In this document: one piece after another, positions 48,701 through 59,029 of the stretch
Numbering within the stretch: position 1 is the stretch's first letter
How the letters are laid out: the number at the start of each line of letters is the position of its first letter
From: Montifringilla adamsi
Taxonomy: Eukaryota > Chordata > Aves > Passeriformes > Passeridae
Direction of reading: 5' to 3'
NCBI GenBank assembly: GCA_017590115.1
Contig: JAGGNK010006448.1
Coordinates: 620,001-684,000 of the forward strand
Length of the DNA stretch: 64,000 nucleotides
Made by a program: the position numbers and the translations under genes
Notes under the pieces: model-generated
Told to the model about the DNA's origin: nothing
What the model saw: the letters and a program-made list of their open reading frames with translations, nothing else
The model's database searches: none

Positions 48701-51700
48701 TTTACTTTATTACCTTGTCATTTATTAGCATGTCCCAGGGTTAAAAATAAATATGCACAGAATGATACAGAGAACAAAGACATAAAAGACAATGAGAAGG
48801 AGACTCAGAACTTCAAAAGAGATTAGGCTGTTACTATTAAGCTAATATTTGTATTTTCATGCCTTTAGTGTGGTTTTAAAAAGACAATGGTTGCTGGATG
48901 CCAAAATGACAATTGCCATGCAGTAGTAGATACTTTTGACATTCTTTGATCCTTTCTTTCATCTTTTCTTGGTTTCCTGAGTCTTTTACCTACAGTTAAG
49001 ATTCAACAGCAAGGTCTAGTAGAAATTAAGATTTCTCTTTACCTTCACACTAAAAAAGCTGTGGTTTAATTTCTTACAAATCACGCTGCAAATTGACTAA
49101 AGTCTGCATAATATATTTTATGCTAATAACACTATTCATGATAGATTAATAAAGCCCACATGCTTGCTTTATTACTTTGTCTTTGCATGGTCAATAAAAA
49201 CAGTTAAAGTCTATTTATTTTTCTAAATTAACATTGCACTTCTAATGCTAGCTAAAAACAAAAATATAGTGAAACACTTTTTTTTTTTTCACCATATAAG
49301 CCAGCTATATTTCTCCCAAATTGTTAAGACACCTATTTTGGGGGGACAACAAATACAAAGGAAGTAAAGTACAGTATATTTTTTTAATATGAATTTCGGT
49401 ACAAATGATTATGACTTTAACAGATGCTACATTGTTTGAAGAAACATTTTAGATTCTGAACAAAGAGTCCTTGAAGACCAAGAATAAAAATAATATCTTA
49501 CATGTGCAAAATAAATCTGACTTCTCAAGTACAATGGTCATTTACTGCTATCAAGAGTGCCATGTAATGCAGTCATCACAGAGTTCATCAACAGACAATA
49601 GATGATGATAATTCTTCTTCCTTGAAAAAGAATTATATTCTTATGTTTTATAGAGATTGGGCCAAATTCTTCAATCCTTAATCCAGGATTGATTTTTCAG
49701 ACTTTTTTCATGGTAGCAATCCATGCCAATGAAATACTGTTAGCTCCTTCATTAAGATGAGTAAAGATACAAGTTCTCAGGCAAAGACAACGGGGGGTGA
49801 GTAATGAATGAGCATTTTATCTCATAAGGAATAAAGTCTTTAATATATATTTACTCTATTCACACAGGAAAAAATATTTATTATATTGGACTTGAACTTC
49901 ACAGTATTTTTTGAAGAGTCTGTAAAAATTCATATTCATAATCTGAAAAGAGAACTAGAGTCTGGACATTAATTATTTCATACTTGCAAAATAATTATTT
50001 CCTGTGGAAGGAACACTGGTTTTACATTTTCCATCAAAATGAAAAGTTCAGTTTCTTTTTGTACACATTACTCATTCTCATTTAGCAGTTCAATTTACTT
50101 CAAAATGGCAACATCAAAATATGTAGCTTATGTGTTTATGAAAGTATGCAGCAATTAGCCCTTGTAATTGTTATCAGCACTTAATAAAAATGAGAGAGAA
50201 TAAATAGAAACTGGTGTAATTTTTGGGGGGTGAAAAAAAGAACCAGAAGGATAGATTTATGAAATATGGCAAAGTTTTATTTAACAGTTTACATTTTAAT
50301 ATGTAGAAATAATCTGGAAAATACTTGCCCTATTAACCCGTTGGTGTAGTTTGTTTCTACTCTTGAGTTAGCATGCTATTTCCTGGTTTTGAGTGTAACA
50401 TAAAGCAGAAATGAACAATACTATACCTGTAAGGGTCTGCTATGACAAATCTGCTATTGGTGGTTTTGAACTATTTTTTCTTATATTTTACTACTAAGAA
50501 TAAAAATGAAATAAATAAAACTGATTTCTCTGTAGGTAAAAACATAATTTAAAATAAAAATCACCAAATGGATATATTGAAGTTGTGATAGACATGATGC
50601 ACATCTATGAGTAAATTTAACCATAAAACTTACATTCTGGCTGTGTTTACAAATGAGACCTTCTTCAACAAAATGCATATTAAAATCTGTAGTATATGAA
50701 GTACCTCTTGTGTTAAATTACAATGACTGGTAGAAGGCAAGAGGAAGGTCATTGTAGCTGATAAACATAGTTATGCAAATGTGTTATTGTGAGAAGGCAC
50801 TGAACAGGGTTAAAAATTGTGCTAAGCAGAAGGTCAGTCAGAAATTTCATGGGTCTTTCAGGTCTTGAAATTTATAAAAGTGAGGAGGTGAGCAAGAAAG
50901 AAAATTATGATGTAAGTAAGGGGTGATTTTTTTTTTTGTTTGTTTATTTTTTAAATTTATGTCTGTTTTATGAACAAAACAATGTTGGTCTAATAAGAAA
51001 AGAGTCACCACCAATTATTTTTTCATCAGGACAAAAAACCTCTTCTATTTTCTTAAAATATTTGTAAATTCACAATGGTTTTTAGTTTCTCTGTGCCCAC
51101 CAAACACAGACATATAAGCCTAAGATTCTTCAGGTCTAAATTCCTCAGAAGCTCCCTGATCCAGTATCACAGTGACCAGACCAATTTAATTTGCAGTGCT
51201 CAATTTAACATTACACTTAAGGGATTTATTTCTTGGGTTGTGAATAAGTTTTATTTCAAAGAAGACAGAGAGCAGAACAAGCCATAGTTGGGATCTACTG
51301 AGTTTGTAGGGACAATATTAGGGATTCTGTGTATTTGTAACTTTTATTCCTGCACAGGAGAAGGTCTGTCATGCTGATGGAGACCAGACAGAATAAAAAC
51401 CATAGTGGAATGTAAACTGATGTTTATTTAAGAACCATCAAAAGTAGTGAACCATCAATATTAGAGCTTCCACTCCACTCATTTATGACACCTGCTCACT
51501 TTCTCCTATATTATACTCTCTAGGTTCAACTTCAGCTTCCCTCTGCCACTTTGGGGCTCCAGCTGGTCTGGGAAAATCAGGCATGAAGTTGTACCTCTTC
51601 ACACCATGCTGCTGCTGACCGTAAGCCACCTTGGGGGACATCAGAGAAGGCCTTTGACCATTCCCATGTCACCTCCTCCATGTATCTGTCTGACATCTGG

Positions 51701-52552
51701 GATCTTGGCCTGCTCCTCAGACCTTTCCTCCAGCAGTGATTTTCACCTTATTTATTCCAGGCTGCCTCCTGTTTCCTGAAGCCACTTGCTTTTTCTTTTT
51801 TTTTTTTCCTTCTCCTTTACTTTTCCTGAACTTCCATCTCCAGTTTTCCCAGTTTAAGCAGTTTAAATGCAGAAACATAGTGTCTGCTTACAGTCTTAGC
51901 TGGTGGTTCTGTCTCATGCCTCTTTAATAAATGGAGGATTCAGGAAGTGATGTTTATGCATAGTCAAAGTCAAAGAAAATTACAGCTAGACTTTATCAGT
52001 CTTAAATAGCATGCAGCAGGCTTCCTCTTGAGTATGCAAAAGTTCAGATTTTTCTTCCTTTCTTCCTTTCTTCCTTTTCCCCAAAACACATACAAACACA
52101 AAACTACCTGTTGCCTTTCAGTGTTTGCAGCTTAAACTATTGTTTTCTTCTGCACAGGAAAGTGTTGGCTCCAGGTTGCATTGCAGCTATATTGCTGCAA
52201 TATACTACAGTCTGAATGTGCATCAGGAACTTGCTTCTGCTGCTGGGACAAGACCCCAGAGATGGAACAGGTGAAGAAGAGTAATTTTGATTTCAAGCCT
52301 CTGTAGATGTTAGATCATCATGTTTAAGTAAAGGGCAATATACTTGGGTTTTCTCATTTTTACACCTTTTTAAACACTTAATTGGGCTGTACAATTTTTT
52401 AGCAGAGGTTTCTTTCACAGTGCCCACAGAGGTTCAGCAGAATGAGGCAAAGGTTGGTATTCCTTCTGACACACATCTGTGTGGTGCCTGTTGTGAGATT
52501 TACAGCTCCAGGAGGCCTGGAGTCTGGCAGAATTTAATCTGTACTGTGTGTT
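45758..52552. other. Longest repeat-poor stretch
   Basis: Nearly 6.8 kb with no gene or recognised mobile element. Minor features are a tandem duplication at about 47879-47900 (CCTCATTGTA twice), an 18-bp-period duplication at 47940-47973, poly-T or poly-A runs of 9-11 bases, and a short (TTTCTTCC)n stretch at about 52050-52077. A GC-richer segment at about 51500-51780 with many C/T runs is unassigned. Frames at 51075-51287 and 51736-51927 are motif-free. Confidence 0.5.
47940..47973. repeat. Tandem duplication, 18-bp period
   Basis: CACTTGTGTAATACAA appears at 47940-47955 and again at 47958-47973. The first copy overlaps a small palindrome (ATTACAC, TT, GTGTAAT). Confidence 0.85.
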
Positions 52553-52615
52553 GAGAAGAGAAGAGAAGAGAAGAGAAGAGAAGAGAAGAGAAGAGAAGAG
52601 AAGAGAAGAGAAGAG
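52553..52615 (+). repeat. Perfect (AAGAG)n microsatellite
   Basis: About 12.6 uninterrupted copies of the pentamer GAAGA/AAGAG with no substitution over 63 bases. Perfection over this length implies recent expansion, so it is likely polymorphic. Confidence 0.98.
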
Positions 52616-54161
52616 TACCAGTCTGAATTCTTCTTACAATATGATACAGCAAAAGAATGATGAGCATTAAGGACATACAAAAGGGTATTTCACCAGCTTA
52701 GAGTGAGATACAAGAGAACATTATCACTAAGTGCTGTCTTGAACACAAGAGGCACAACAAACAATGACCAAACACAAAACTGATGTATGTAGTTAAAAGA
52801 TGGAACTCTCTTCACTTTTGGAGAGAAATTAAAAAGATTAGAATATGTTCATCCTACAGTAAAACATTTTTGACTATAAGTCAATCAGAAGGGTTTTGTC
52901 CAGTTCTGTGATTTCTCTTACAGTATTTCTACATGACTTTCTCCAAGGTATTTTATAAATGAAATTATTCTGACATATAAAACTGGAGGAATGTCTCCGA
53001 AACTGTGTAACATGCCCCTGTGGTCTGTATTGTATGACACTCCTTGCAACAATACGTGATATTGGCTATAGGTGGCAGCAGAAGACCAAGTCTCATGAGG
53101 AAATAGTCTAGAGGGAACCGTGTTTTAAAGAAAGTTATTTGTACACTAAAGATGAATATTCTCTTAATAATACATGAACATTATTTAACAGGAACTATAG
53201 AGTCAATAGAATATGAACAATGACTCCCCCTCTCCAAAAAAAAAAGCCATTGCAGCCAGAACTGGTCCTTTTCTTCAATGAAGTGAAAAGCTTGTTCAAT
53301 TTGCTCAGCGTGGGAGTCTTTGTCATTTTAACCAGACGGCACAATAGATATTGATAAAAATAAAAGTCTTTTAACATAATAGCAATGTAAGACAATACCA
53401 ACAAAGTCTCTTGTCTGTCAGCAACAGCCATTAAAAATGTATTAAAATGTGCATTCAGTTCTTTTATTTCCTAAAAATAAAAAAGATTGGTAAATGCTTA
53501 CATGCAAAAAACCTTCTCATATGGAAAAAAAAAGAGAGGCAGGGAGCTCAAGAAGGAGGCCACCACAACCAGGCATGGAAAACAAAAGCAAAGTAAAGGA
53601 AAAGAATCCATGAGACAGAAAAAAAAAAAATCATATCTACTATATTTATCAGATTAGGCTAGAGAGAAACATAGCTTTAAACAAGATTATGTAGACTTCA
53701 TATATGTATGAGCAAGATATAATTTAAAGTTTCTTTCTATCTAAACCCTTTCTCTTTTTTTTTTTTTTTTTTTTTTTTACTCTAACTTAAATGCTTGTTA
53801 CTGTCTAGAATTTAGAGGTGTTGATCACTAGGAGAACTTATCAGCATTTCAAGTAAATGATGCATTTGTGTAAAACTTGAGCCTTTTAACTGCATAGCAA
53901 CAAACAAAGGGGGGAAAAAAATCCTTCATGAAAGCACGGCCTTGCTCTCACTTACTGACCCTACTAAACTCTTTTGTACATAAGTAAAGTACACATGATG
54001 GATCATCTGGTAAAAAAAAAAGAATAGCTTTCACTGTGTGAGAATGGTGAGGAGAGAAGACAAGAGGATCCAGTGCAACCCATGTAGGATTTCCCAATTA
54101 AGCTGCTAGTGAGGAAGGAACTTTTTTTACAGTGCCTCACAAGGTTCAAAGCATATGTATT
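52616..54161. other. Unique stretch with poly-A and poly-T tracts
   Basis: No gene or mobile element is recognised. A 24-base T run lies at about 53755-53778 and A runs at about 53526-53534 and 53620-53630. The minus frame at 53195-53431 has no motif. Confidence 0.5.
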
Positions 54162-54751
54162 TGTGCTGGTTTTGGCTGGGGCACAGTTATTTTTCAGTAT
54201 GTTGTATGGGGCTATGTTTTGAATTTGTACTGAAAACAGTGTGGGTAATTCAGGGATCTTTTAGCTGCTGCTGAGCTTAAACAAAGTCAAGGTTTTTTTC
54301 CGCCCCCCCACCCCACAACACTAACAGAAGGCTGGGAGTGCACAAGAAGCTGGGAGGGGACACAGCCAGGACAGTTGACCCCAGCTGACCTAAGGGATAT
54401 TCCAGACTTTAGGATGTAACACTCAGCATATAAAGCTGGGGGAAGAAGGAGGAAAAGAGAGTGGGTTGCTGAAAGCGGTGGTGTTTGTCTTCCCAAGTCG
54501 CAATCACATGTGACAGAGCCCTGCTCTCCTGGCTGAACCCCTGCCTGCCCATGGGAAGTGGTGAATGAATTCCTTGTCTTGCTTTACTTGTGTGCACACA
54601 ATTCTTGCTTTACCTCTTAAACCATCTTTATATCAACTCTTGAGTTTTCTCACTTTTATTTTTTTTTTATCTCACTTTTATCACCATCCCATGGTGAGTG
54701 AGTGAGCAAGTGGCTGTGTGGGGCTTGGTTGCCAGCTGGGGTTACAGAACA
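54162..54751 (+). mobile_element. Solo LTR, same family as 20403-20970
   Basis: This is an avian endogenous-retrovirus LTR, plus strand, starting TGTGCTGGTTTTGGCTGGGG and ending near GGTTACAGAACA. Shared landmarks with the copy at 20403, in the same order, are GTATGGGGCTATG, a CAGTTGACCCCAGCTGACC block, GATATTCCA, a TATA promoter in CAGCATATAAAGCTGGGGG (about 54424-54442), TTTGTCTTCCCAAGT, GTGAATGAATTCCTTG and GGCTGTGTGGGGCTTGGTTG. A C-rich run (about 54301-54315) interrupts it. Flanking 5-mers (GTATT and ATAAC) do not match. No viral genes adjoin it. Frames at 54287-54597 on the minus strand are antisense by-products. Confidence 0.92.
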
Positions 54752-55605
54752 ATAACATTAAAACAATTTACAGATGTGCAGGTTGCAAAATATTAGGGAC
54801 AGTACTTGCCAAACTCAGTAGTTTGCTCAGCTATTTCTTCTCTTTCAAAAAGAAGTCCTGTAAATCCTCAGAGCCCACTGTCTAATTATACTAGGCATCT
54901 TGTATACCTTCTCATTAAAAACTAACCTCCTATTTTAATGACTTGGTTGAAATCCTTTGAAGATCAGACTGCTAGTGACTGAATGCTGTATTCTGAATAC
55001 CCCTTCATGCTGCCCTCCTTCCTTTATTCCTTTCTGATCTTTGGTAATTTCTTCTCTTTTATTTTTGTTTCTTTTCTTTATATCATTTTTAGCTGCCTGC
55101 TTGATTCCAACTGAAAAATACAGAGATGCTTTGTTTGAATGCCACTTCTGCACCCTGGCACACCGGAATAGTCTGAGTTAAGTGTTTAGGTTGCTTTTAG
55201 CTAAGGGGAAAGAGTGCGTTATTTATTTAGCTGAGGCAGTTGTTGAACAGATGTACATCTGACACAGTGCAGTATTTACAGTACCATATTTTTAACAAAT
55301 TGGGCTATATTCATTCCTCAGATAATTCCAACTTACTTCATTCAAATTACACAAATGATTAATTTGGGCTCTGTTTTCAAACAGTAAACTCTCTCCCAGT
55401 AAACTCTCTCAGTTTCATATTTAGAGGGTTTTGTTAATTTGTCATCAATTTCTGGCTAGCATCACTATGGTTTGGACAATTCTTCCAAAACTTTGCTTTT
55501 TCAGACGCTTTAATGCCCTTTTTCATGTTTTCCACAAGGATTTTAGTCAGAATTGATACTGCAATTACAGGTGTTCTCTTTCTGTACATTCTGGGGTTTT
55601 CTTTG
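54752..55605. other. Unique non-coding stretch
   Basis: Nothing recognised except a 14-base tandem-like duplication CAGTAAACTCTCTC at about 55383-55412. The minus frame at 54935-55153 has no motif. Confidence 0.5.
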
Positions 55606-55690
55606 GATTTTTTTTTTTTTTTTTAATCACAGAATCACAGAACCATCCAGGTTGGAAGAAACTTTCCAGATCATCTAGTTCAATGGAAAT
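55606..55690 (-). mobile_element. CR1 3' end remnant behind a poly-T run
   Basis: On the minus strand this is a CR1 3' tail. The left edge AATCACAGAATCACAGAACC is the inverted terminal octamer pair. It is followed by ATCCAGGTTGGAAGAAACTT and CCAGATCATCTAGTTCAATG. The copy is truncated after about 65 bases. A T run at about 55606-55624 sits directly beside the CR1 terminus; CR1 does not normally end in poly-A, so this run is probably separate. Confidence 0.88.
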
Positions 55691-57439
55691 GTTCATTCCA
55701 CATAAAAACCTTTGGGATTTCTTCCAAACAAGGAGCTAGAATTCTAACAGTGGCATGAAGAATAAAAATGCTGTTTCTGTCAGAGGTGGAGGGAAACTTA
55801 TGCTTTTTTTTGTTTTTTGGTTTTTGTTTTTTTTTTTTTTTTTTGCTTTTTGTCATCATAAATCAAAATATAGGCTTTACATGGACTTTTTTTTGTACAA
55901 AACCAAATATTTTGAAAATAGCATTTAAATAAGTGGGGAAATATAATTAATATGCAAGTTTTATTTTATTTCCAAAATGTGTACACATAATAATTTCTGT
56001 GTTACTTAGCAGACGTTATATACCTTGCTGTAAGCTTACTCATTTATTCAAGTCAAAGTGACATGTTATATATCCAGAGAAAAACATACATGAATCTTCT
56101 TTATTTCCACATTGTAAAGATGAAAATGTAACTGGCCAAGAAAAAAACAAAGTTTAAAATTCATTACAAATTATCCTGGAAATTATATTTTGTTTATTTT
56201 GACAGGTGCAGAGAAAATTCATAAAATATTTCATCTCCATATTGAACATAATGGGAAAAAGGGACATTATTTTGATACATAGTTTTACTAACAAGTTTCA
56301 AGATGAAATATTGCCTATCATAGAAAATACACCTATTCACAAGAAAAAAGAATCATACAAAAATTGCTAGCTTTAATAAAAGCTGGGACTTACTGATTAA
56401 ATAACATTTTATATTCAAGAGATTCTCTACCATAAAGGCCTTTATTGAAAAGGTTTGATGGGCTGAAAAAGAAGTTTTATTTATTTTATAGGCGCTTGCT
56501 TTAAGCACAATTCCCTCATGCCCAGAATAAACCTGGAGTTAGAAAAGCATGAGTGGAGCTCTTACTGAAACAACTCTGCATCACAACACAAATAACTTTC
56601 TATTAGCCATGTCACTAGGTTAAAGAGTAGATAGGCAGAATCCAAGCAATTATCAGGGAAACATTGGAACATTATTCAAAACAACCCTGACCTTGATAAC
56701 TTGTTTAAAGATCTTCTTCTGATGGCTTATGGAAGAAGCCCAACTTAAGAGACAAAAGTGTACTCTTAAAGTGCATTGTTCGTCACTGTAGACCCTCAGT
56801 GGCACAGCTACTTGATGGCAATTACTTTTGTAATGACTGTGACCATGTAATTCAACCCCCAAATGTGTTTTATTTTATCACTCTGTTAGAAGAAACTGAA
56901 ATATCCTCTCCTACCTAATGAAAAGTAACATGCTCTACAAAGAATGTTTCAGTAGCTTATCCAAACAAATGTCCTTGTACTCCAGTTAGTGTGTGGATCA
57001 GACCACAAAAATTATGACAAAACAAATGTGTAAAGAATCTACTTTTCATTTGTGGAAGTGATGAAGCTCCTCAGCAAGCTGAATGCACTAACTGTGAGAG
57101 AGATTCTAATCTGAGGTATTCAGCATACAAAGCTTCTTAATTCAACAGCAAATGTGTTTGTGAGCTTCCAAAGCAACTTAACACCTCTCAGGTGCAAGGA
57201 CTCACCCTTGTCAAATGAAAAACTTTGTAATGGAGCAAAGAGGATCTTCAATCACAGTTTCTTGTGACTTTATGCAGCAAAGACAGAATACAGAAAATTT
57301 ATGTCATTTAAGGATTATTAATAGAGTCATATTCTTTCATACGTCTACAGATTTCTGTAGTGCAATACATTGAAAAAGTAAAAAAATAATTGTGAGATTT
57401 AGCAGTGAAACACACATACAGGGCAGAAATATTTAAATA
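55691..57439. other. Unique AT-rich stretch
   Basis: No gene or mobile element is recognised. A T-rich low-complexity tract lies at about 55805-55850. The minus frame at 56653-56862 has no motif. Confidence 0.5.
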
Positions 57440-57806
57440 GTACTCAGCCTGGAGAAAAGAAGGCTCTGGGGACACCTTAGAACACCTTCCAGTGTCTAAA
57501 GGGGGCCTACAAGACAGCCTGAGAGGACTTTTACTGAGGGCATGTAGTGACAGAACAAGGAAGAATGGCTTTAAACTGAAAGACAGCAGGTTGAAATTAG
57601 ATATTAGGAAGAATTTTTTATGGTGAGGGTAGTGAGACACTGAAACATGTTGCCCAGAGAAATTATGGATGTCTCATTCCTGGAGGTGTTAAATGTCAGG
57701 TTGGATGGGCAACTTGGAAGTGGAAGGTGTCCCTGACTATGGCAGAGAGGTGGGAACTAAATGATCTTTAAGGTCCATCCAACCCAAACAATTAATTTTT
57801 TTTTAT
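57440..57806 (+). mobile_element. CR1 LINE 3' end, plus strand
   Basis: This is a 5'-truncated CR1. It opens with CTCAGCCTGGAGAAAAGAAG (the LSLEKRR coding segment). It then shows GACAGAACAAGGAAGAATGG and TTAGATATTAGGAAGAATTT (SDRTRGNG and MRKNFF equivalents), followed by TTGCCCAGAGAAATTATGGA, CATTCCTGGAGGTGTTAAAT, GATCTTTAAGGTCCATCC and AACCCAAACAATTAA. The terminal octamers are replaced by a short T run. A 110-codon minus frame at 57308-57640 is the antisense by-product. Confidence 0.95.
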
Positions 57807-58379
57807 GATAATTCTTCTAGGCTTATAACTTGTAATGATAATGGAGAGAAGGTCAAGAGACACAACTTGCATTTTGTGACAGTGTGGTTACTCTTTCTTC
57901 TAATCTTTTCTACATTTTTTCTACTCTAGAGAGAAATTCTCTGATTTCCAGGCTCCCAAAGTAAAGAAAAGCTTCAGTATTTTTCTTGATATCTTGTTTT
58001 TCTTGAATATAAGAAACTTTTCTTTTCTTTGGACTGCTGTAAGATCCTAGCATTTCTGTCATTCACTCAGTGATTGTATTGACAATGACTTAAATTTTCT
58101 AAGCAGAGTATAAATGGGAACATTTATATAAGACATATTAAATTGCCTTCATCTCAGGAATAAAGATGCACTGTTTAGTTCTGAATATTTATCTCTAAAT
58201 CTATAGTCACAACATTTTAAGTTAGATTTACATAGTGAATTACAGCACTTTAGATAAATAGTGATGCTTATGGTTCTCTCACAATGTGGAGAAGGTTGAC
58301 TATCACATCTGCTGTGAAAGTATGACCCGTTAACCAATTGTTTTCTCAGTGCCCACCAATCTATTCACTTCATTGTAAA
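57807..58379. other. Unique non-coding stretch
   Basis: Nothing recognised. The minus frame at 58149-58337 has no motif. Confidence 0.5.
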
Positions 58380-58810
58380 AGCCTATCAGGTTGAATGAAC
58401 ACGATTACCCTTTTCTAAACCCATTCTTACTGCCCCCTGCTTTCTTTTCCTTCCTGTATTTGTATGCTTTCCAGAAAGATATTCCCAATCATTTTCCCAG
58501 GGACAGAGGTGAGACAGGCCTGCCTGTAATCCTGAGCTTTCTTTTCACCACCAAAGTCAAGAGCAAGGTTTTCTCTCTTCCAGGCTTCTGGAATCTCTCC
58601 TGTTTACCATAACTATTCCAAGACAATTGAGAGGAACCTTACAATGACATTAGCCTCTTCTCTTAGGACCCTTGGATGTAATCCATACAGGCCCATGGAA
58701 TTGTGTGTGTCTGGTTTGCTCAAGGGTTCCCTGTGTAGTTAGGGACATTAAGTCTACCCACTAGGGCTGTGTGCCTTCCTGTAAACTCATGTTTGGCCTG
58801 AGGAACCTCA
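58380..58810 (-). mobile_element. CR1 LINE fragment, segment before the reverse-transcriptase core
   Basis: Read on the minus strand this is the CR1 ORF2 region just upstream of the reverse-transcriptase core. The complement of TTCCCAGGGACAGAGGTGAG and ACAGGCCTGCCTGTAATCCT encodes the family's NYRPVSLTS-like segment. The complement of TCTTCCAGGCTTCTGGAATC corresponds to the 'EDWRKA' side, and the complement of CTTGGATGTAATCCATACAG and GCCCATGGAATTGTGTG corresponds to 'GPDGMHPR'. No 3' UTR is present. It runs directly into a T/G-rich tract on the right. Confidence 0.85.
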
Positions 58811-58824
58811 GATGTATACAGATG

Positions 58825-59022
58825 GGGTTTTTTTGTTTTGTTGGGTTGTTTGTAGATTTTTTGTTTTATTGTTTGTTTGTTTGGGGGTTTTTGTTGTTGT
58901 TGTTGTTGTTGGGGTTTTTTGGTTGTTTTTTTTTTTTGTTTTTGGGGTTTTTTGTTTGTTTTTTGTTGTTGTTGGGGTTTTTTGTTGTGTTGTTTTGCTT
59001 TGTTTTGTGGGTTTTATTTGTT
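58825..59022 (+). repeat. T/G-rich low-complexity tract
   Basis: About 200 bases are almost entirely T and G on the plus strand. They are built of TTTTTTG, TTGTTG and GGGGTTTT units, with several runs of four or five G. Frames across it (58771-59157, 58808-59068 and 58812-59039) are low-complexity Phe/Val/Gly or Lys/Thr/Gln products and are not genes. Confidence 0.95.
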
Positions 59023-59029
59023 TCAATGT

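Noticed and set aside
53755..53778. 24-base T run as the tail of a processed retrocopy on the minus strand
   Set aside because: No gene-like sequence lies on the right side where the copy would be, and CR1 rarely makes poly-A retrocopies.
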